NCBI GenBank assembly: GCA_009775195.1
Contig: VSPF01000097.1
Span: 1 to 11,643 of the forward strand
Direction of reading: 5' to 3'
DNA from: Muribaculaceae bacterium
GTDB taxonomy: Bacteria; Bacteroidota; Bacteroidia; Bacteroidales; Muribaculaceae
DNA: 11,643 nt
Shown: piece after piece, positions 6,091-11,643 of the stretch
Layout: each line of letters opens with the position of its first letter
Position numbering within the stretch: position 1 is the stretch's first letter
The notes under the pieces: model-generated
The model's input: the letters and a program-made list of their open reading frames with translations, nothing else
What the model was told of the DNA's origin: nothing
Databases searched by the model: none
Position numbers and translations under genes: made by a program

Positions 6091-7878
6091 TCAGTCGAGT
6101 TTTAGCACGGCCAGGAAAGCCTTCTGGGGCACCTCGACCGAGCCTATCTGTTTCATGCGCTTCTTGCCTTTCTTCTGCTTCTCGAGAAGTTTGCGTTTAC
6201 GCGATATGTCGCCGCCATAGCACTTGGCGGTCACATCCTTGCGCACGGCCTTGATAGTCTCGCGGGCTATGATTTTGGCACCGATTGCGGCCTGCACGGC
6301 GATATCGAACTGCTGGCGAGGGATTAGCTCTTTTAGTTTTTCGCACATGCGGCGGCCGAAGGTCACGGCATTGTCGACATGCGTGAGTGTCGACAGGGCG
6401 TCTACGCTCTCACCGTTGAGCAGTATGTCGAGTTTGACCAGCTTGCTCTCGCGGAAGTCGTGGATATGGTAGTCGAACGAGGCATAGCCCTTCGAGATGC
6501 TCTTGAGCTTGTCGTAGAAGTCAATCACGATTTCGCCGAGGGGCATGTCGAATATCAGCTCCATGCGGTTGCCCGAGATGTACTCCTGCTTGACCAGTTC
6601 GCCACGTTTACCGAGACAAAGGGTCATAATCGGCCCGATAAACTCGCTCGTGGTGATGACCGAGGCGCGGATATAGGGCTCCTCGATATGGTCAATCAGG
6701 GTCGGGTCGGGCAACCCCGACGGGTTATGCACCTCGACCATGCCACCGCGCTTGTCAAAGACGTGATAGCTTACGTTGGGCACGGTGGTAATCACGTCCA
6801 TGTCGAACTCGCGGCCAAGGCGTTCCTGTATAATCTCCATGTGGAGCAGCCCCAGGAAGCCGCAGCGGAAGCCGAAGCCGAGGGCCTGCGACGACTCGGG
6901 TGTAAACGTCAACGACGCATCGTTGAGCTGCAGTTTCTCAAGCGACGCACGGAGGTTTTCGAAATCCTCGGTCTCGATGGGGTAAACGCCGGCAAAGACC
7001 ATCGGTTTTACCTCTTCGAAGCCGTCGATTGCCTCGCTGCACGGCCTCTCGACATGGGTCACGGTATCGCCCACACGCACCTCGCGGCTGGTCTTTATGC
7101 CCGAGATGATATAGCCCACATTGCCGGCCGACAATTCCTTGCGCGGCTGCATGTCGAGCTTGAGGATGCCGATTTCGTCGGCATGGTACTCCTTGCCGGT
7201 CGACACGAATTTCACAAAATCGTTGGTGCGGATAGTCCCGTTTATGATTTTATAGTATGCTATGATGCCACGGAAGGGGTTGAACACCGAGTCGAAAATC
7301 AATGCCTGCAAGGGTGCCGAGGGGTCGCCTTGCGGTGCCGGTATGCGCTCTATGATGGCTTGTAATATCTCGGGCACGCCGAGACCGGTCTTGCCGCTGG
7401 CGCGGATAATTTCCTCTCGCTTGCACCCCAGGAGGTCGATAATCTCGTCTTCGATCTCCTCGGGGTTGGCCGAGTCGAGGTCGCACTTGTTGAGCACGGG
7501 TATTATCTCGAGGTTGTTGTCGATGGCCATATAGAGATTAGAAATCGTCTGAGCCTGCACGCCCTGCGAGGCATCGACAATGAGCAGCGCACCCTCGCAC
7601 GCAGCGATTGAGCGTGACACCTCGTAGGAAAAGTCGACGTGTCCCGGAGTGTCAATCAGGTTGAGGGTATATTGTTCGCCGTCAAGCGTATACTCCATCT
7701 GTATGGCATGGCTCTTAATCGTGATGCCACGTTCGCGCTCGAGGTCCATGTCGTCGAGCACCTGTGCCTCCATGTCCTTGGCGGCAACAGTATTGGTGTA
7801 TTCAAGCAGTCGGTCGGCCAAGGTAGACTTGCCGTGGTCGATATGAGCTATGATGCAAAAATTGCGTATTCTTTTCAT
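6091..7878 (-). CDS. lepA: Elongation factor 4 (LepA), ribosomal back-translocase GTPase
   Basis: A 595-residue translational GTPase of full family length. It acts on stalled or mis-translocated ribosomes and in 30S subunit maturation, in the cytoplasm and at the membrane. GTPase motifs are intact: G1 AHIDHGKST (11-19), switch I with RGITI (50-54), G3 DTPGH (76-80) and G4 NKCD (130-133). Domains II-IV of the EF-G type follow. The LepA-specific C-terminal domain fills about the last 110 residues, with the basic stretch KRKLLEKQKKGKKRMKQIG and the end VLKLD. The ATG at 7878 is about 10 nt from the start predicted for the consensus promoter at 7895-7925. The three FKBP genes follow in the same direction. 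Nothing is missing or broken. Confidence 0.98.
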   Translation of the reverse strand: MKRIRNFCIIAHIDHGKSTLADRLLEYTNTVAAKDMEAQVLDDMDLERERGITIKSHAIQMEYTLDGEQYTLNLIDTPGHVDFSYEVSRSIAACEGALLIVDASQGVQAQTISNLYMAIDNNLEIIPVLNKCDLDSANPEEIEDEIIDLLGCKREEIIRASGKTGLGVPEILQAIIERIPAPQGDPSAPLQALIFDSVFNPFRGIIAYYKIINGTIRTNDFVKFVSTGKEYHADEIGILKLDMQPRKELSAGNVGYIISGIKTSREVRVGDTVTHVERPCSEAIDGFEEVKPMVFAGVYPIETEDFENLRASLEKLQLNDASLTFTPESSQALGFGFRCGFLGLLHMEIIQERLGREFDMDVITTVPNVSYHVFDKRGGMVEVHNPSGLPDPTLIDHIEEPYIRASVITTSEFIGPIMTLCLGKRGELVKQEYISGNRMELIFDMPLGEIVIDFYDKLKSISKGYASFDYHIHDFRESKLVKLDILLNGESVDALSTLTHVDNAVTFGRRMCEKLKELIPRQQFDIAVQAAIGAKIIARETIKAVRKDVTAKCYGGDISRKRKLLEKQKKGKKRMKQIGSVEVPQKAFLAVLKLD

Positions 7879-7894
7879 TCGCGTATATTTACCG

Positions 7895-7925
7895 CAAAAT
7901 TAAGCAAAAACTCCCAAACTGCAAA
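7895..7925 (-). promoter_or_regulatory. Consensus promoter of lepA
   Basis: On the minus strand, TTTG (7925-7922), a 19-bp spacer and TAATTTTG (7902-7895) match the Bacteroidetes consensus exactly. Transcription would begin near 7888, leaving only about 10 nt before the lepA ATG. It probably drives lepA and, by read-through, the FKBP genes. Confidence 0.7.
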
Positions 7926-7927
7926 AT

Positions 7928-7944
7928 GCCGGGCTATCACCCGC
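7928..7944 (-). terminator. Short GC hairpin, terminator of the Rpn nuclease gene
   Basis: On the minus strand GCGGG TGATAG CCCGGC forms a 5-bp stem with one bulged G and is followed by ATTTTG. It lies about 12 nt past the nuclease stop codon. The stem closely resembles the inner hairpin at 3716-3735 (GCCGGGCT...ACCCGC in both). Its T-tract is the -33 element of the lepA promoter. Confidence 0.5.
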
Positions 7945-7956
7945 TCCGATATAACT

Positions 7957-8895
7957 TTACTGTTTAAGGTCATTGCGCAGCGCCTCTATTTCCTCGACAG
8001 TAAGGCCGGTTGACTTCATTATTATATCATTTGGCACACCGATAGTGATTAAGTTTCGGGCAAAATCGCGTTTTGCCTCGGCACGGCCTTCTGCGCGGCC
8101 CTCGGCCAAACCTTCTGCACGACCTTCTGCGCGACCTTCTTCGCGACCTTCCTGATGGCCCTCTGTCCAGGCCGTGTCGAGGACGTCGTTCTGCACGCGG
8201 ATGGTGTCGAGGTGCTCGTCGTAGGCGCGGCGCTCCCTGGCTGTCATCGACAGGTAGCGAAGCTTCTCCTTGACTTCCTGAAGGCCCGGGGTGCGCGTGT
8301 CCTCCCTCACCTTGCCCGTCTTGAGGTAGGTCATCCACTCGTCGAGCGGCGTCTCGGGCAGCTTGTCGTAGACGTTGACGCGGACAAGGTAGTACTCGGG
8401 GAAGACCTCGCGGGGAAGGTGCTGCACTATCACGCCGTCCTCCTTGGTGCTCACAAGCAGGTCGTTGCCCGTGTGTATGCCCTTGAAGCGAGTCTGGCCG
8501 TGGTACACGTAGTCGTCGCCCTGGCCGTAGTCGCAGTAGAGTATGCTGATGGAGTAGACCTTCTTCACCTTGTCGTACTTGTCGCCGAGGCTCATGTGCT
8601 CGGTTATGGCCTTGCATGCCCCGTAGAGTATACGCTGAAGGTAGTGGAGCTGGCGCGTGAGCTGCACCTCGACAAGTATTATATGCCCGTGGCTGTTCTT
8701 GGCCTTGATGTCGACGCGGTTGAACTTGTCGTTCTCGCTGTCCTGGTTGCTCTCGCTCTCGAGGATTTCCTCGATTTTGATTTCCTCGCCAAGGAGCACT
8801 GACACGAAACCCTCGAGGATGTCGAAGTTTGCCTTGTCGCGCAGCATGTGCTTCATCGCCCAGTCGAACCGAATGTATGTATCTTCCATTTCCAT
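7957..8895 (-). CDS. Rpn-family PD-(D/E)XK nuclease / putative transposase
   Basis: A 312-residue protein of the PDDEXK_2 (Rpn, recombination-promoting nuclease) family, often annotated as a transposase although no classical transposase domain is present. The opening YIRFDWAMKHMLRDKANF is the family signature. The nuclease core shows D62 (in RVDI), E76 and Q78 (in LVEVQL), the D...E-x-Q form of the active site. The tail has an EGRA-type tetrapeptide repeat at 245-273, then about 35 residues ending in a helix. E. coli relatives cut DNA and promote RecA-independent recombination, and some have been tied to phage defence. A TTG-initiated reading to 8922 is rejected because it begins inside the promoter at 8920-8951. 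ATG 8895 is taken, with ATG 8889 possible. Codons are strongly G/C-ending (for example nearly all TAC, AAG and ATC), more so than in its neighbours, hinting at transfer. No terminal inverted repeats were seen. Confidence 0.9.
   Translation of the reverse strand: MEMEDTYIRFDWAMKHMLRDKANFDILEGFVSVLLGEEIKIEEILESESNQDSENDKFNRVDIKAKNSHGHIILVEVQLTRQLHYLQRILYGACKAITEHMSLGDKYDKVKKVYSISILYCDYGQGDDYVYHGQTRFKGIHTGNDLLVSTKEDGVIVQHLPREVFPEYYLVRVNVYDKLPETPLDEWMTYLKTGKVREDTRTPGLQEVKEKLRYLSMTARERRAYDEHLDTIRVQNDVLDTAWTEGHQEGREEGRAEGRAEGLAEGRAEGRAEAKRDFARNLITIGVPNDIIMKSTGLTVEEIEALRNDLKQ
8077..8163 (-). repeat. 12-bp in-frame tandem repeat in the Rpn nuclease tail
   Basis: Near-identical 12-bp units, each coding E-G-R-A or a close variant (EGHQ, EGRE, EGRA, EGRA, EGLA, EGRA, EGRA), cover residues 245-273. 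The unit length is a multiple of three, so gain or loss of units would keep the frame. Such EGR(A/E) tails are common in Bacteroidales members of this family and vary in length. Confidence 0.85.
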
Positions 8896-8919
8896 AGAGG
8901 GTTTTATGTTATTTTTCTG

Positions 8920-8951
8920 CAAATATATACTTTTTCGCCAACATTACCAAA
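8920..8951 (-). promoter_or_regulatory. Consensus promoter of the Rpn nuclease gene
   Basis: On the minus strand, TTTG (8951-8948), a 20-bp spacer and TATATTTG (8927-8920) match the Bacteroidetes pattern exactly. The start would be near 8913, about 18 nt before the ATG at 8895. This gives the nuclease its own transcript and decides the start codon. No clear terminator for the upstream synthetase gene is visible in 8896-8971. Confidence 0.7.
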
Positions 8952-8971
8952 TCGGCCGTTGCCTCAGAAAC

Positions 8972-10645
8972 TTACTGCTCGGGGTTGTTGCGGCTACGGT
9001 ATTGCTGGCGCAGGGCCACGCGGCGGATTTTGCCGCTGATGGTCTTGGGCAGCTCGTCGACAAACTCGACAATGCGTGGATATTTGTAGGGCGCTGTGGC
9101 CTGCTTTACAAAGTCTTGGATTTCTTTGGCGAGGGCCTCCCGGTCGTGGTCGCGATAGTCGGGGGCAAGCACTATGGTTGCCTTGACAACCTGGCCGCGA
9201 ATATCGTCGGGAACACCGGTAATGGCACACTCGACTACGGCAGGGTGCTTCATCAACGCGCTCTCTACCTCGAAGGGGCCTATACGGTAGCCCGACGACT
9301 TAATGACATCGTCGGTGCGTCCCACGAACCAGTAATAGCCGTCGCTGTCGCGCATGGCCACGTCGCCGGTGTGGTACAGGCCGTCGTGCATGGCCCGTGC
9401 CGTCACATCGGGGTCGTCGAGATATTCGCGGAACAGCCCGACGGGGCGTTTCTTGTCGATGTGGATTACAATCTCGCCCTCCTCGCCATCAGCAACGGTA
9501 TTGCCGTCGGCATCGACAAGGTCTATATCGTATTGCGGCCCCTTCTTGCCCATCGAACCGGGACGAGGCTCGACCCACGGATACGTTGCCACGGTAAGCG
9601 TGGTCTCGGTCTGACCGAAGCCTTCCATCAAGGGGATGCCGGTGAGCCATTTCCACTCTTCGAACACCGACGGGTTCAGAGCTTCGCCGGCGATGGTGCA
9701 GTAGCGCAGCGACGACAGGTCGTAGCGGCTGACATCCTCGCGAATAAGGAAGCGGAACACCGTGGGCGGCGCGCAGAACGAGGTGATGTGGTAATCGCTG
9801 AGTATGCGCAATATGTCGGCCGGCACGAATTTGTCGTAGTCGTATACAAACACGTCAGCACCGCAAATCCACTGGCCGTAGAGTTTGCCCCATACAGCCT
9901 TGCCCCAACCGGTATCGGCGAGTGTGAGGTGGCGGCTGGTCTCGTCGAGGTTGTGCCAGCAACGGGCAGTGATGATATGCCCCAGGGGATAGGTAAAGTC
10001 GTGAGCGACCATCTTGGGCTCGCCAGTCGTGCCAGATGTAAAATATAGCAGCGAGATATCGCTATTGCTATTTACAAAATCAGGGCGCACGAAGGGTGAC
10101 GCGGCAGCTATGCCCGAGTCGAAATCATGCCAGCCATCGGGCACGCAAGGGCCTGTAGATATCAATACCTTTACCGACTGGCTTTCGGCCATGGCCTCAT
10201 TGATATGGTCAACTATCACCTTCTCTCCTGCAGCGACTATGGCCTTGATATGCGCCTTGTCGCAGCGGTAGACAATGTCGTGGGGTGTGAGCAGGTGTGT
10301 GGCCGGTATGGCAACAGCGCCAAGCTTGTGCAGGGCTATAATCGAAAACCAGAACTGCCAGCGGCGTTTGAGCATCAGCATCACCCTGTCGCCGCGCCCT
10401 ATGCCGAGCGAGGCAAAGAACGATGCCGTGCGGTCGGTCTCGGCCTTCATGTCGGCAAAGGTGAAACTGCGATATGCGCCGTGTTCGTTGGTCCATGTCA
10501 GGCATACTTTGTCGGGAGCCTCGGCAGCCCAGGCGTCAACGACATCATAGCCGAAATTGAAATTATCGGGTATTGTCAGCTCAAAGTGCTGCATGAAATC
10601 GTCGTAAGATACAAATCCGGTTTGTTTCAGGAAACGTTCAAGCAT
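8972..10645 (-). CDS. AMP-forming acyl-CoA synthetase (medium-chain/acetyl type)
   Basis: A 557-residue cytoplasmic ANL-superfamily enzyme. It activates a carboxylic acid with ATP to an acyl-adenylate and then to acyl-CoA. Core motifs are complete: the phosphate loop YFTSGTTGEPKM (201-212), GFGQTE (342-347), the TGD aspartate D428, the hinge region GRTDDVIKSSGYRIGPFEVE (442-461), and the catalytic lysine K539 in PKTISGKIRR. The overall pattern, including the W-G-K segment near 247-254, is closest to the medium-chain (ACSM/MACS-like) group rather than classical acetyl-CoA synthetase. The substrate is unproven: short or medium fatty acids, branched or aromatic acids are all possible. The gene stands alone, with a 189-bp region upstream without a consensus promoter. 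The downstream nuclease has its own promoter. No thiolase, transporter or phosphotransbutyrylase lies nearby to indicate the pathway. Confidence 0.93.
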   Translation of the reverse strand: MLERFLKQTGFVSYDDFMQHFELTIPDNFNFGYDVVDAWAAEAPDKVCLTWTNEHGAYRSFTFADMKAETDRTASFFASLGIGRGDRVMLMLKRRWQFWFSIIALHKLGAVAIPATHLLTPHDIVYRCDKAHIKAIVAAGEKVIVDHINEAMAESQSVKVLISTGPCVPDGWHDFDSGIAAASPFVRPDFVNSNSDISLLYFTSGTTGEPKMVAHDFTYPLGHIITARCWHNLDETSRHLTLADTGWGKAVWGKLYGQWICGADVFVYDYDKFVPADILRILSDYHITSFCAPPTVFRFLIREDVSRYDLSSLRYCTIAGEALNPSVFEEWKWLTGIPLMEGFGQTETTLTVATYPWVEPRPGSMGKKGPQYDIDLVDADGNTVADGEEGEIVIHIDKKRPVGLFREYLDDPDVTARAMHDGLYHTGDVAMRDSDGYYWFVGRTDDVIKSSGYRIGPFEVESALMKHPAVVECAITGVPDDIRGQVVKATIVLAPDYRDHDREALAKEIQDFVKQATAPYKYPRIVEFVDELPKTISGKIRRVALRQQYRSRNNPEQ

Positions 10646-10834
10646 AATGTATTAGTTATGTGTACGGTTGCAATAGGTTAGAAGCGTGCCGACAAGCGAC
10701 ATCCGTAACCCGGGGAAAAATAAGCATAATCAGCCAAGGAATAGACGGGGCGAACGCTCGCCTCTAATCCTCAGACATAAAATCTAAACATTAAAAATTA
10801 GAAGATGTTCACGCCCTCCGGCGCTACGTCGGTA
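10646..10834. other. Intergenic spacer between the beta-barrel and synthetase genes
   Basis: 189 bp without a gene. It contains a small perfect inverted repeat GGCGA/TCGCC (10749-10762, loop 4). On the minus strand no T-run follows, so it is at best a weak terminator for the beta-barrel gene. No TTTG-N19/21-TAnnTTTG promoter for the synthetase was found; the nearest is an isolated TATTTTTC. The rest is unremarkable AT-rich sequence. Confidence 0.5.
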
Positions 10835-11473
10835 TCAGAAGAAATATGCCACGCGCACGGCCCACTGCCTGTTGCGGGCACTGAGATTGTCGAGTTTGCG
10901 TGTCTTGAGCAGGTAGGTCATACCCCAGGTATACTGCACCGACACCTGCCAGCGCTTCCATAGCTCGAAACCACCGCCGGCGGTAAGGCCCAGGTCGCCA
11001 CCGGCATAGCGGTAGGCATTTTTCACATCGCCCTTGCCCTTGAAACCACTGTGGCCCACAGTTATCGAGAAGTCCGGGCCGCCATATACAAACGGGGCGA
11101 TATAGTCTTCGAGGCCGTTCATGCGCGTCCATTTAAAACGCAGATGCACCGGCACCTGGAGGGTGTGTACAGTCACTCGCTCGTTGCCGAAACCGTCGAC
11201 GGCCCACACCGGGCGGCTGCCAAGGTCGGTCTTGGCTCCCATCTGGTTATACAACAGGCTGAAATCCATGCCGAAACCGATACCGGGAAACATCAACTCG
11301 CCCTGCACGCCGAGCTGGAAACCAACCGACTGCTTCACATCAAATAAATCTTGCTTAAACTTCAGGTCGCTGATATTTACACCGACAACGGGGGCATATC
11401 TAAACTGGGCTGTGGCCGGTAGCACCGCTATGACGGCGAGGATGAAGAGCAACAGGGCGCGGTAGCGTTTCAT
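10835..11473 (-). CDS. Porin-like outer-membrane beta-barrel protein
   Basis: A 212-residue predicted outer-membrane protein of the small Bacteroidetes beta-barrel type (OMP_b-brl_2-like). It starts with a signal peptide (MKRYRALLLFILAVIAVLPATA) cleaved before Q23. The mature part alternates polar and hydrophobic residues in about eight strand-sized segments and ends RVAYFF, with the C-terminal aromatic residue used for barrel assembly. Segments such as FRYAPVVGVNISDLKF and the glycine-rich GGDLGLTAGGGFELW fit the family. Function is unknown; such barrels may be pores, adhesins or structural proteins. The ATG at 11473 gives the signal peptide and lies about 27 nt after the predicted transcription start. 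A TTG reading to 11509 would begin inside the -7 box and is rejected. It is an apparent single-gene unit. Confidence 0.88.
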   Translation of the reverse strand: MKRYRALLLFILAVIAVLPATAQFRYAPVVGVNISDLKFKQDLFDVKQSVGFQLGVQGELMFPGIGFGMDFSLLYNQMGAKTDLGSRPVWAVDGFGNERVTVHTLQVPVHLRFKWTRMNGLEDYIAPFVYGGPDFSITVGHSGFKGKGDVKNAYRYAGGDLGLTAGGGFELWKRWQVSVQYTWGMTYLLKTRKLDNLSARNRQWAVRVAYFF

Positions 11474-11506
11474 ATATATTTGTTGATTTTTCAAGTTTAA
11501 CGGTGG

Positions 11507-11514
11507 CAAAGATA
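11507..11514 (-). promoter_or_regulatory. -7 element of the beta-barrel gene promoter
   Basis: TATCTTTG on the minus strand (11514-11507) is a perfect TAnnTTTG. The -33 region upstream is a T-rich stretch (TTTTTCGTTTTTTT) rather than a TTTG at the usual distance, so the promoter is only half consensus. The start would be near 11500. The remaining 11515-11643 is AT-rich spacer in which I see no gene and no convincing promoter for a divergent neighbour. Confidence 0.5.
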
Positions 11515-11643
11515 CTCTAAAAAAACGAAAAACGCCTGCTATTAACAGATTTTAGTATACCATGACCACGGCTCTTTCATTTAAGATTGTCTTGCCTCTC
11601 GGGAAATGTTGTTATTTTATAGCGGGCATCCGGGCGTCTTTGC

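Noticed and set aside
6379..7365. 328-codon open frame on the + strand
   Set aside because: Lies wholly within lepA, an unmistakable conserved gene on the other strand. Similar shadow frames occur opposite the FKBP genes (3839-4732 and 5490-6254).
8077..8163. Regular direct repeats resembling a small CRISPR-like array
   Set aside because: Units are contiguous 12-bp codons for EGRA with no spacers, inside a coding frame.
8657..10048. 463-codon open frame on the + strand
   Set aside because: It is antisense to the acyl-CoA synthetase and the start of the Rpn gene, both of which have complete family motifs. The translated frame shows no recognisable domain and is best explained by codon bias of the opposite strand.
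10747..10764. GGCGA/TCGCC hairpin as a terminator
   Set aside because: No T-run follows on the minus strand, where the neighbouring genes are transcribed, and the stem is only 5 bp; kept only as a note in the spacer entry.
11609..11642. Possible + strand promoter at the window end (TTG ... CGTCTTTG)
   Set aside because: The spacing is 23 bp and the -7 box lacks TA; the window ends before any gene could be judged.

Overview
The window reads as chromosomal DNA of a member of the Bacteroidales. Several lines of evidence agree: promoters fit the Bacteroidetes pattern TTTG-N19/20-TAnnTTTG, start codons lack Shine-Dalgarno sequences, exported proteins have an alanine-glutamine signal-peptide cleavage context, there is a small outer-membrane beta-barrel protein, and there is an Rpn-type PD-(D/E)XK nuclease with an EGRA-rich tail. 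By eye the coding regions are GC-rich for the order while the spacers are AT-rich, which would suit Muribaculaceae or a relative. The family is an inference and was not tested.

Layout from left to right. Positions 1-190 are a regulatory region with two promoter matches and a terminator-like hairpin just before the first gene. Then come lrgA and lrgB (+ strand), a two-gene membrane operon. Every other gene is on the minus strand. The first, meeting lrgB tail to tail across 9 bp, is a SWIM/SNF2 ATPase (1296-3677). It is separated by a 70-bp nested palindrome from a run of three FKBP-type peptidyl-prolyl isomerases (3776-6023). The run follows lepA (6091-7878), which has its own consensus promoter. 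Further right are an Rpn-family nuclease gene (7957-8895) with its own promoter and short terminator, an AMP-forming acyl-CoA synthetase (8972-10645), and a porin-like outer-membrane protein (10835-11473). No stretch over 300 bp lacks a gene, and I found no rRNA, tRNA, CRISPR array or complete insertion sequence.

How the genes may work together. In transcription order, lepA is followed by a cytoplasmic FklB-like FKBP, an exported FKBP and a lipoprotein FKBP. This suggests a translation/protein-folding unit serving three cell compartments. The two exported proteins overlap or follow closely, and the first two FKBP genes share an ATGA stop/start. The lrgAB pair probably forms one membrane complex of the kind linked to pyruvate or glycolate export and to control of lysis. 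The acyl-CoA synthetase, the nuclease and the beta-barrel gene look like independent units.

Most of the window is ordinary housekeeping or common Bacteroidales gene content. I saw no clear novel multi-gene system. The points most worth checking are the possible attenuator in the lrgA leader, the nested palindrome at 3691-3760, the divergent active-site position among the three FKBPs, and the repeat-tailed Rpn nuclease.
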